Positions 1 to 10,201 of a stretch of DNA of 10,201 nucleotides are shown here, piece by piece. Numbering within the stretch: the stretch's first letter is position 1; each line of letters begins with the position of its first letter. The stretch lies in NCBI GenBank assembly GCA_001687465.1, contig LVLI01000353.1, forward strand, positions 64,001 through 74,201, read 5' to 3'. Both the position numbers and the translations under genes were made by a program. The notes beneath the pieces are model-generated. The model ran no database searches. It was not told the DNA's origin and saw only the letters and a program-made list of their open reading frames with translations. The DNA comes from Halocafeteria seosinensis. Taxonomy: Eukaryota; Sar; Bigyra; Bicosoecida.

Positions 1-3000
1 GAAGCTACGGAAATGGCACCACTGTCACCCGATGGTGTAGGTCCAGTAGAAATGGTGAACGAGCCACTCGTCGTTTTGGCACTTGTCGTAAGCAAATGAG
101 CATCACCACTAACAGCAGTTCCTCCTCCTGCTAGGATCTCAATTTTCCCGCTCTCCTTTGCTCCTTCCCCAGAGAAGATGGTGACATCACCTCCATCAGT
201 TTTTTCAGAAGGTAGAGAATGCAATGAGACTGAACCGGATATGCCGCAATCAGACTCGGAGACGCGCATCACGATGGAGCCGCTTCGTCCGCATTTTGCG
301 GAGCCTGAGGAGAGCAGAAGGGAACCAGTAGTTCCATCTTTACCGTTACCGCCGCTCAGGCGCACGTCACCTGAGCTACTTCCAGCATCGCCAGAACGGA
401 AAACGACCATACCTGTATTGCCTTGAGCTGAACTTCCGCTTCTGAAGTCGACGGCACCGCTGCATGAGCTAGCAGTGCTTCCAGTAGCGATAGATATATT
501 CCCAGAGTGTGATCCTGATTTCCCCGTTGAGGCTGAAACGTATCCGGTTAAACCAGAGACCGCATTCCCTGCACTAATAGAGATCCCCCCACTCCTATCA
601 TTACTTACACCCCCAGTTATGTAGATAGAGCCCCCACGCAAAGCAGACGGGACTAGCACTGATATCGCACCTCCATTATGCCTCGCAGGCCCAACAGAAC
701 TGACAATCGAACCACTACAAGCACCTGCATTCCCGCTCTGAATAGAAAAGAAGCCGCTGCGTCCAGCTGAGCCAGAGAACATACGTAAAGATCCCGATCC
801 CCCCGAACTCACCCATCCGGATCGAACAGTCACCGCGCCACTATTCCCCGTCTGACTTGCACCAGTGAGCCAGTCCACGCTTCCACTGTTACCACTAGAG
901 CCGCCACTTCGAAGTCTTACACTCCCTGTAGAACCAGAATTTTCGTCTCCAGTGCGGATTTCGAGCGTACCGCTCGAGCCATAATTTTGTCCACCAGAAC
1001 GCATAACCAGTTTGCCTCCAACATTCCCGTGGCCTCCCAAAATGCTGATGCTACCTCCAATGTTACCGGATCCAATTTCGGCAAATACATGGCCTCCATC
1101 TTTTTCTGCTCGGTAAACAGATAATACTATTTCCCCAGATTTCAAACTAGCATCTCCGGAATGTAGCAGCAGAGGTCCAGTATCCCCTTGGCCAGTAAAC
1201 CCGGAACGAATCTCCATCTTGCCGGATTCCATCGCCGCTCCAGTGACAAACGACACGGGACCACTATTCCCGCCGCTGCCACTTGATAACATGATAAGGC
1301 CGGAATTAGCTTCAGCGCTCCCTGATGAAATGGCAATTGATCCTGATTCGTTGCCAAAGGCGGTAAGCATGTTGACTTCACCTGTGCCAGCACCAGACGC
1401 ACCCGTCAGGAGCTCAACACCTCCGCCAGACGCCCCGTTTCCGGAAACGATCATAATAGAACCTGCATTCATGCAGGAAGAGCCCACCTTTAGCTTCATT
1501 CCACCGCTTTGATTCTGAGCCTCTCCAGTGACAAAGATTGCGCTGGCACTCTCTGTGACGCCAGAACCGGTGGCTATCCCAATACCCCCAGAACGCCCCG
1601 ATGGCGAGTCACCCGTTACCAAAGATATCGGACCGCTGTTCATTGCAGAAGAACCAGTAATGTACTTTATATCACCACTTTCGTTTCCAATACCCGAAGA
1701 GAAAGTGAGGCGTCCAGAACGGCTCCTCGAAGCTCCCGTTTTTGTGTTGATGAGTCCGCTGAATGTCCTGCTCTGAGGTGTAACAACTGTTATCCCTTCG
1801 TCGTTATTCTCAGTTCCTCCGAAGAACTCTACACGGGGACCGGTGCTATGAGAAGAACATCCCGCCTCAATGGAGATATTACCACTTGCCCCATCTTCGG
1901 AACTACCTGTGAGCACGGATATGTGACCAGACATCCGCGAGGCTCCCACTTGAAGTTTTATCCCGCCCGCTACAGTTGCGGCGTCTTCCGTAAGGAACCT
2001 TACGACCCCAGAGTTGGAATTTCCCTTCCCAGTCCAAAGCTCTACGTTTCCAGAAGAACCCATAGCCGAGGGACCGGTTATCAATTCCATCCTGCCGCTA
2101 TCCGAAGCTGCGTTGGAGCTTGATATACTTATATCACCAGATTGGCACCCCCTACCGCTTTGGACATGCACGAATCCTCCATTTCGTCCACTAGCTGCCT
2201 CCACCGCTAGTGCACCGCCGTTGGATTGTCCCCCGGCCACACCGATAGTAACGGAGCCCGCATTCGACATATCGCTGTTGCCTGTTTGCAACAGAATCGA
2301 TCCAGAACCACACCCAGATCGCCCACTACTTAAGGCCACTGTTCCTGTAGTCTTCGCAGCTTCCGACCGAAGTGTCACTGTACCAGAACTGCCGCTACAA
2401 CTAGAACCAGAGGAAATCTCGAAAGTACCAGAAGCAGCACCGCTCTCCGACGCAATTTGGACCGACCCCGAAGAGCTACCTATACCACTGAGGAGACTCA
2501 AAGCGCCTCCCTGGAGACAGTTCGAGGCCCCGGCAAAGAAACGTAGGTTAGCCCGAGCAGAGCTAGCGATGAGCGATACATCCCCTCCCATCCCCTCCGT
2601 AGAACCTCTTGACAGTATAACCAACGTCCCGGAATTGCTGCTATGGGACGTCCCTGTATGCACCCTAATGTAGCCACTGTTCGCTCGAAGAGAGCCCGAG
2701 CCCGTCTGAAATAACTGGTTGCCGGTTGATGTTCTCTCAGAACTTCCTGTAACTACTGACATAGCCCCACTTACACCAATTGCTGCGTTGCCTGTGAGCA
2801 TTCTCACAATCCCGGAGCCTCCTTGATTTGCATCTCCACTTTTCAGTTGAAATTTACCTGTTTTACCTGTACTTGTGCCACTAGTTACTAAGCCTACATC
2901 CCCGCTGAGTCCACAAATCGCCGCGCCACTAGTCAGCGCGACAGGAGATGCCCCTTCAAGAACATTGTTAGTCTCAGCTGAAATTTCAACAGACCCTGGT

Positions 3001-6000
3001 GTCATTCCCGATCCACTAATAATAGAAATGGAGCCGCTATGCGCATGGGGGGCTGTACCAGACTCTAGAACTAATTTTCCGTCTGCAGTCCCCTTTCCAG
3101 CCTCCATAGTGATGCTTCCTGAATCCAACAGAGCGTCTCCGGAATCTATAAACAAACCACCACCGCCAGTTTGACTCTCGCCCGCCAAAAACGAAATGGA
3201 GCCGGAGGCTCCATTTGTACTACCACCAGACCTCATCAGCATATCACCAGAATTGTTGCCACCGCAACCTGACGACAACTCAACCGATCCGGAGTCTCGA
3301 CCGGCTTTTGCCCCTCTTAATTCAAGAACCCCCCCTTTTTTTCCCCCAGATCCACTGCATATAGAAATTGAGCCGCCTTGTTTCTCAGCGACGCCAATTT
3401 GCATGTGAATACTTCCCGCAATCCTTCTGTCACCAGAAGAAGCAACCAAGGAGACTCCTCCAGCCTCTAGTTCAGCGTCCGCTGTTTCGACAAGAATAAT
3501 GCCCGAGTCGTCGCTAGATCTACCCGTCAACAGCCGAAAGCTTCCACTGGATGCTCCGTTTCCTTGTCCCGTCAGAATCGAGACGCTACCTGTGTTACTT
3601 GTCGTCCTCCCGCTCATGAATTTAAGGGCCCCCGTATCTCCAATACTGCTCGAACCACTCCTAATCTCTACTGTGCCTGTCACACCGGAGTTTGTTGACC
3701 CTGTTCCTACGGATACCTTTCCAGAATTTGTTAATCCGACTCCATTTACAGATCCTATGCGAAACTCATCGGACCGTGGGCCACCCAGTAGAAGAATAGT
3801 TCCTCCATTGGCTTGAGAGTCGAGTGTACTCCCGGCGGACAATAGTATGCCTTTTCCGGCAAAAATCACACTTCCAGCGTCGAGATTGCTCGCACCGATG
3901 GACAGTAGCAAGCATCCACTAACCCCATTTGTCGCGTTACCAGTAGCTAAAGTAATTGTACCACTCGCTGCTGAATTGACTGCTCCTGTTTCAAGTTGTA
4001 GCCTTCCTGTTTGTCCTTTTTCCAGACTTTTCCCAGATTTTATTGAGATTTCTCCGCTACCACCAGTTCCATCGGCATTTGCGGTAAGCATCTGCACGCT
4101 TCCTGAGGGCTGTCCCGTCCCGCTAGTAAGCTCAAGACCGCCGGCAAGCTTCCCGATAGAGTTTCCACCATGAAATACCACGTTACCCGCAACTTCTCCA
4201 CCTCCACCTATTATCGAGATATCACCGGACGAACCATTCTCTGAAGAGCCTGTTGAGTAGAAAATTGAACCGGAAGCTACTTTTGATGATCCTGTTTCAA
4301 TCTGAAGGTGCCCGCTGCTACCCTCTGTCACTGGTCCAGAAGCCAATGTCGCGGACCCGGAATGGCTCATTGCGGTTCCGGAGACAACAATGATACCACC
4401 GCTGTTCAGTGGAGTGTTCCCCGACATTATACGTATGTCACCAGTCTCGTCGGCATCGCCTGTGCTGGCAGCAATGTTACCGGAATGACGGTTCCCATTT
4501 GTAGTCTGAAGCGAGATAAAACCACTACTACTGCAAGCTTCTCCTGATGTAACTTCAATGGCACCTCCAGTACCTAGTGAGGCTGATGAAGCTCCGTAAA
4601 CAATATCTCCTCCGCTCTTCCCAACACTCTCCTTCACAATAAAAGACAGAGATCCCGAGACAGTCTTCCCCGACCCAGTTTGCAAAACTACGCTTCCACT
4701 TTTTTTGGCTGCATTTCCGGAAATTACGGTAATAGAACCAGAGTTTACGTTGCTATTCCCTGAATACATCCTTATTGTACCACTCGACCCCGTAGCTTCG
4801 GAGGTATAATATGACAGAGAACCAGAAGATTCACCTGCTCCAGTTGCTATTGAGAAAGACCCCGAAAGGCCTTCTGGCGACTCTCCGGTGTAACTCTGGA
4901 CGTACCCCGAATTCGCGTTACTACTGCCTGACGTCCGTTGAGAAATTGCCCCTCCGGCGTCACCTGAAATAACTTGAATATTTCCTCCGAAGCCTGCGTT
5001 CGTACCCTCGCCGGCATCAAAAGTGACATCTCCTGCATCGGTATTCCCTATCCCAACAAGAAGGGACATCCCCCCTCCTACTTTTGATTTCAATGTGGTG
5101 ACGGCAATAAATCCAGAGTTGCGTAAAGCGTCATTGCTTTTCATTTCGATGAACCCTGAGCCGCTACTTCCACACCCACTCTCGACAACTAGGGCACCAC
5201 TTACTCCTTGGCTATCTCCGGTGAGTAGATCAACTTCCCCCGAAGTCTTCGCAGGAGGGCTACTGATGCTAATAGCACCTCCATGTCCCCTCGTTGACCT
5301 CCCTGAATATACATGGACACCTCCTGAACGGTTCCCGCTGCTCGTTGTGACATCTATATTCCCTCTATTCAACGCACTACCGGTGTGAATCGATACCGAT
5401 CCTGAGTCTAGCTCTGCACTTCCACTTCCCAATTCGGTATTGCCACTTACTTTCCCGCTCCCAGAAAAAAGAGATAGAGCCCCCGAGTTTTGTAAGCTTG
5501 TGCTTGAAAAGAGATTAATTTCGCCTGAAGCAAGAAATGAGGACCCCGATAGGATTGAAATCGGCTGAGAATTGATATGTGCGTTTCCTCCTAACACCGC
5601 AATAGAGCCAGAATTACCCATATTTTCATCGCCAGTAACAAACTTGAGATTTCCACTCTTGTTGGAAGATCCGCTCCCCAGTACAATATCTCCTGAAGCC
5701 GAACCTCCTCTTCCGGATAAAATTGTTACTTCACCCCCGTAAGAACACGCACTAGCACCGGCACGCAAGAAAATGTTGCCACCAAATAGTGCGTCAGAAT
5801 TGGAGGAGCTCAAACTAATACTCCCGCTATCGACCAGCCCGTTCCCCGAATACAGTATGATGCTCCCTGTATCCCCTACCAATCCAGTTTTTCCCGTTTG
5901 AAAATCAAGCGAGCCTGACGTTCCGCTATTCACACTGCCCGTGTTCATCATGACACTGCCAGAGCCAGAATTGCTGGAGCCTGTTTCCATTTCAATGGGA

Positions 6001-9000
6001 CCTGAGGTACCCTGAAACACATTACCGGAGGCCACGAAGAGTGCACCGGATCCACCTGTAAGGCTACTACCGGTGGAAAGCTCTAAGTTGCCCGAATTTA
6101 CGCCACCATTAGAAGACAGTAACTGTATGAATCCTCCCTTCCCTGAGTTCATCCGCCCCGCCCGAAGAATACTATCGCCTCCGTTCCCAGAAAGAGAAGA
6201 GCTCCCAGCAACGATTTGTATAGAGCCCCCGTTCGATGCGCTTCCTCCAATAACAGATATTGATCCGGCATTGCTGGTACAATCACCAGTTCCTAAGAAG
6301 ACATGGCCGCTATTACCCAAACCCTGAGAGGTGCCTGTGTCTGCCAAAATGCTTCCTGTGTTAAGAAATGCGTTACCCGATACCAGTGTGATTGAACCTG
6401 AAGACGACGGAGTGCCTGGGCCGCTACTAATGAGAAGATCCCCCGAATGCCCACTCTTTGCGGCACCTGTTTCATAGTTTAGAAATCCGGAGTCTGCTGT
6501 TTGACTAGAGCCGCTTGCAAAGTGCACATTCCCGGACTCCACTCCATTTGAAGAGACTATTGACAAGCTTCCACTCTGGGTAGGAGAAGAGCCTGCTACC
6601 ACGGTAACCCTGCCACCATTGGAGTGAGAAGAGGACCCACTCGTAATCACCAGGGACCCTGCAGCTGCCCTAGAGCCACCGGCAAGCACACTGATTCCAT
6701 CGCCGGAGGACTGGTTGCCTACAACGAGAGCTACGGATCCAGATTTTCCCTCAAGTGCCTTTCCAGTTTTAATGGTAAAACTGCCTGAGTTTCGGGCCTC
6801 AGACGAGAACATACTTATTGAACCGCTGCTTCCGCCACTAGATTTACCAGAATGTATACTTATTGCACCAGTTTCGGGATCAGCGGGTGAGAATAAATGA
6901 ATATATCCACTCCTAGTTTCTGCTGGTTTCCCTTCAAATACTATTGCTCCTGTAGTCTTGCCTCCGGACGAAGACCCCGACTTGGCGGACAAGAGGCCAC
7001 CAATGGCATTATCGGACTTTCCTACAGCTAAAATCGCCGCACCACTTTGGGTTTGTGCTCTCCCCGTTTTGAAAAGCAACTGACCGGAATTTCCTGCCTT
7101 AGTTTCTCCGGTAAAGACGTAGATAGCTCCACTGTTCAAGCCGTTTCCTGTTGCAAGGGTTAAAATTCCTGAGGACGTTTGGCCGGTTCCGGAAGCAGCA
7201 GTAAGACTTCCTGAAGTGCCAAATTCTCCACTACCACTCACAACTGTAAGACTCCCTGAACAGCCTCTAAGTGTGTCACCAGAAAAAAGTGTAAGCTTCC
7301 CCGAGTTACCGTGTGCTTCTCCGGTTCCAATAGTGGCGCCACCGCTCTCCGTACCTACCGCGCCTCCACTTTGTAGCCGCAGCCAGCCACCACTGCCACA
7401 AACGGAGCTGCGACCAGATCCTAGCTTTAAGTCTCCACTTCCTGAGTTGACTGAGTGTCCTGTTAACAGTGAAATGGTGCCAGTGTTGGCACACCCAGTT
7501 CCGCTTGTCACTACTAGACTCCCAGACGTAAGCCCGTCACTACCAGTAAGGATGGCCATGTTACCGGAGACGCTTCCTTTTCCCGTGTTGATAATCAAGC
7601 TACCGCTATTCAAGTTACCCGATCCGCCAATTAAGCTGATGTGACCGCTTCCACCAAAGCTAGATGCTGCAGAAACCGCCAACACCGAACCGCTATCTCC
7701 TTCATTGGTGTCACCACTTCGAAGCTTTATTGCTCCAGAAAGATTTTTTGCAAAGGCTGTCAACAGGGAAAGGCTGCCACCGTTGTATTTGAGAGAGCTC
7801 CCCGAGACTATATCAACGCGACCACTGTCGTCCTCGCTGCCACCGGTGGAGAACAACAGGTTCCCAGCTCTATGGTGTGCCTCGCCAACAAGAATACTAA
7901 GGCCTCCACCCGCTCTGCCGCAACCAGTAATCAAATGTGCAAATCCCGAATCACCGCACACACTGTCTGAGCTTTGGAGCTGGATGCTGCCTGTGCTGAA
8001 ACGTCCGCTACCAGTGTCAACGTTTACATCCCCACTTCTCAGACCGGCCTCACCACTTGCAAGCAAAATGTGTCCACTATCGCCAACATTGGTGCTTCCT
8101 GTGTCGAGGGATATTCCGCCAGTTGTATCTTTAGAGTTCCCTGTTCTAAGACCGAATTCTCCACTGCATCCGTTCACCGAATCGGAGCTTACCAGGATAA
8201 CATCCCCACTACCGGCTGAGCACGAATACCCACTCAGAATGCTTACGCTACCTCCGTGTCCCTGGTTTACACGTCCAGCAGCTATGCTAATCAAGCCACC
8301 ATTTCCCTCATTTGATACACCGGCAATCACCGACAATGGTCCGCTAGTAAGAGAAGAGTCCGAAGTGGTAATAAGGAATCCACTGGATGCACCACAGATC
8401 GATGACCCGGTCTCCAGGTGCAAATTTCCGCTATCTCCGAGCACAACCGTACCGGAAGATATACTAAATGATCCCGATGTACCTTCGACAGAGTGTCCGG
8501 TGTGGGACGCTATAACGCCACTGCCTGTGTTTCCAAAGCTTGTCTTCAAATCCATGGGTCCACTGTCAGATTTGCTTTCTCCAGATAATACACTAAGCCT
8601 CCGAGAGTTGCCCTTCCCTGCAGAGCTCCCTCCTGCAACAAAGACATCCCCTCCATTAGCATTGGCCGTACCAACCGTGATACTAATAGATCCCGAACTC
8701 GTTCCTTGCCCAGTTGATACTAATGCAGATCCCGTGTTCTTGCCATCCCCGGTGAAAATATGCATCAGGCCTGAGTTGCTGGCTGGTCCAGACGAAACTT
8801 CGAGCCGTCCTGTGGATCCGGCAACACTATTTCCACTATGAACGGCTGTGCTGCCGCTGGTACCACTCGTCGCACAACCACTCTTCATAGAGATTGGTCC
8901 ACCATTCCCTTTTGCCCCGGACCCACTTGCCAAAAGCATTATTCCAGAGGTACCGGTTTCAGTAATCCTACCGGTCGAAAACAAGATGTCACCGCTCCTC

Positions 9001-10201
9001 TCTGGCGACTCGCCGCTGTTGACGTGGATGAACCCACTCTGCCCGTTACTTGCTCTACCACCAAGAATTTTCACATCTCCAGCATCTCCCGTATGGGTAG
9101 CTCCTCCTATTAATGAAATTGTTCCTGTGCTCCCATGGTTGGAATCTCCGGTAACAAAAACTGAATTTCCAGACATGTTGGTTGAGACAGCCGATGATAG
9201 AATGTGCAGGTGACCACTGATCCCGTACACAACAGAACAACTAAGCAAGGAAACACTACCAGTGTTTCCTATATCCGTGATCCCCGTTATAATATTGATT
9301 CTTCCACTATCACCCGTTGAGAAGCTCCCTGATAAAAGCGATATACTTCCCGTATCTCCGGTTCTTGAATCTCCTGAGACAATCCGTATACACCCGGTAT
9401 TCCCTGGGGTGGATTCAGTGGTGACTGATACACTCCCACTCTGTGCAACACCCTTGCCTCCATAGATCCCAATTCTACCACCATTGTTGTTTGCTGACAA
9501 AGTGTCACCACTTTGAACAAACAATGGCGTTGATTTCCCGTGTCCGGTCGTTCCTCCAAGGACAGAAACACTACCGGTAATCATGCCCGCCTGCTCTACT
9601 TGGAAAACGACTCCCCCGGTACTTAACGAGGCACTGGAACTGCGAATAGATAAAAGCCCAGTGTCTTCTTCGCCAATGCCTGTACCCAATGCAAACATTC
9701 CAGACTCCGCCAAGGCCCCATGCTCAGTTGAGAACACTAAATCGCCAGATCTGCTCCCCTTACCAGTGCTGGCGACCAGCCTGCCGGATGCGCCTTCTGC
9801 AGAACCAGATGTCATCGACAAACCTCCTCCTGTCTGCGGAGCTCTTCCTGCAGAAAGCATAATTGTACCAGCAGACTCCATGGCTGAGAATGATGATACC
9901 ACCGAGACACTACCCGTATCTCCCACATTAACATGCCCTCCATATAAGAGAGCAAAGCCTGAATTGCCATGGATCACAGGAGATGTCTTCAATACCATAC
10001 TGCCACTAGATTGGCTGGAGAACGCTGACTCTAACTGTATGTCTCCAGTCTGACCAGTATCGGTGGATCCACTTGCAAGCAAAATGTGTCCACTATCGCC
10101 AACATTGGTGCTTCCTGTGTCGAGGGATATTCCGCCAGTTGTATCTTTAGAGTTCCCTGTTCTAAGACCGAATTCTCCACTGCATCCGTTCACCGAATCG
10201 G
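1..10201 (-). CDS. Internal fragment of a giant Ser/Gly/Thr-rich tandem-repeat protein, open at both ends
   Basis: The minus frame with codons on plus positions 3k to 3k+2 is open from 10199 to 3, giving 3399 codons without a stop. No start or terminator is visible, so the real protein is longer. Essentially all of it consists of 14-15 residue modules of the form (S/T)Gxhxhx(S/T)GxxxxG(D/N); a textbook module, TGSISLLSGSFSTGD, lies at 9309-9353. Alternating hydrophobic/polar strands bounded by Gly turns are what beta-solenoid or beta-roll proteins show, so an extended fibrous, cell-surface or secreted role is inferred, not demonstrated. There is no consistent GGxGxD calcium motif of RTX repeats, no catalytic motif, no membrane segment and no signal peptide. 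Cys is sparse and tends to follow the second SG/TG of a module. Internal Met codons occur (for example plus-strand cat at 3240-3242), but none has a start-like context and the repeat continues through them. I do not recognise a named family. Alternatives are a bacterial giant adhesin, an algal cell-covering or extracellular protein, or a large-virus repeat protein. Confidence 0.93.
8053..8185 (-). repeat. 133-bp exact direct repeat, inner copy
   Basis: These 133 bases are identical to 10069-10201. The copies differ at the base immediately before (a at 8052, t at 10068); the other boundary cannot be tested because the second copy meets the window end. The block encodes about 44 residues, or three modules: SGEFGLRTGNSKDT, TGGISLDTGSTNVGD and most of SGHILLASG. 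The offset of 2016 bp is a multiple of three, so both copies are read in the same frame. Past the block the proteins diverge at once: this copy continues as EAGLRSGDVNV, the other as STDTGQTGDIQ. Confidence 0.97.
10069..10201 (-). repeat. 133-bp exact direct repeat, terminal copy, cut by the window end
   Basis: Base-for-base copy of 8053-8185 in the same orientation and reading frame. It reaches the last base of the window, so its true length is unknown. The junction at 10068/10069 lies inside the Gly codon of the second SG of a module, where tcc (GGA) here replaces acc (GGT) in the other copy. This fits either a recent duplication or gene conversion within the array, or a false join at a repeat if the window ends where a contig ends. 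Confidence 0.97.

Larger units (their letters stand above)
1..10201 (-). repeat. Degenerate protein-level tandem repeat, period 42-45 bp (14-15 codons), about 230 units
   Basis: In 24 consecutive modules that I delimited by eye from the high-coordinate end (roughly 9140-10190), nearly all are 14 or 15 residues long. Positions 1-2 are mostly SG or TG, positions 4 and 6 hydrophobic, positions 8-9 usually SG or TG again, and positions 14-15 often GD or GN. The same grammar holds in every part of the window I read, down to the last residues encoded near position 1. The DNA of neighbouring modules is only loosely similar, so a nucleotide tandem-repeat search may miss it. On the plus strand it shows as recurring ccact, ccgct, ccagt and ccgaa words about every 20 bases. 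The unit count is the window length divided by the average module length, not an exact tally. Confidence 0.9.

Noticed and set aside
917-1402. Short minus-strand open frames at 917-1099 and 1142-1402 in other registers
   Set aside because: They overlap the giant frame out of phase, are under 90 codons and lack the module pattern, so chance is the simplest explanation.
1509-2673. Plus-strand open frames of 204 residues (1509-2123) and 219 residues (2014-2673)
   Set aside because: Both are antisense to the continuous repeat frame. The low stop density on this strand follows from the Gly/Ser/Thr codon make-up, and neither resembles a known protein.
7705-8841. 378-residue plus-strand open frame rich in Pro and Leu
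   Set aside because: It lies wholly antisense to the giant minus-strand frame. Its prolines fall where Gly-Ser/Thr codons are read from the other strand out of register, and it shows the same spacing as the modules. It is a shadow, not a gene.
1-10201. RTX-type calcium-binding nonapeptide repeats
   Set aside because: GD and SG pairs are frequent, but the ordered GGxGxDxhx nonapeptide is not repeated and the period is 14-15 residues, not 9.
1-10201. CRISPR array or non-coding satellite DNA
   Set aside because: There are no constant repeat units with unique spacers. The period varies by whole codons, synonymous codons are mixed, and a single frame stays open throughout, all of which indicate coding sequence.
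1-10201. Introns, promoters, terminators, tRNA or rRNA genes
   Set aside because: The continuous open frame and unbroken module pattern leave no interval needing splicing or regulation, and I saw no tRNA/rRNA-like stretch or hairpin with a U tract.

Overview
The whole window appears to be the interior of one giant repetitive gene on the minus strand. In the frame whose codons occupy plus-strand positions 3k to 3k+2, I read from position 10199 down to 3 (3399 codons) and met no TAA, TAG or TGA. About 159 would be expected by chance in a random frame of that length. Neither the start nor the stop of the gene lies in the window. The N-terminal side is towards position 10201 and the C-terminal side towards position 1.

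The encoded protein is built almost entirely from a degenerate 14-15 residue module, (S/T)-G-x-h-x-h-x-(S/T)-G-x-x-x-x-G-(D/N), where h is a hydrophobic residue (I, V, L, F, M). At that length about 230 modules fit in the window. It is very rich in Ser, Gly and Thr, contains few Trp and Pro, and alternates hydrophobic and polar residues between Gly turns. This suggests a beta-solenoid or beta-roll type structural or surface protein. I see no catalytic domain, transmembrane segment, signal peptide or recognisable non-repeat domain.

Two layers of repetition are present. Modules are conserved as protein but strongly diverged as DNA, with all four Gly and all six Ser codons used at equivalent positions. 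Against this, one 133-bp block (8053-8185) recurs without a mismatch at 10069-10201, exactly 2016 bp (672 codons) away and in frame. The second copy runs off the end of the window.

The organism cannot be fixed from this sequence. Base composition looks near 50% GC and codon use is not sharply biased. Very long Ser/Gly/Thr 'SGxIxLxTG' proteins of this general style are, as far as I recall, annotated as hypothetical proteins in marine microalgae (diatoms and other stramenopiles, haptophytes) and as giant adhesin-like proteins in some bacteria. Either origin is possible. An intronless stretch over 10 kb is compatible with a bacterium, a large virus or a compact algal genome.

There is no intergenic DNA, so no promoter, ribosome binding site, terminator, RNA gene, mobile element or CRISPR array is supported. 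The many proline-rich plus-strand open frames are antisense shadows of the Gly codons.
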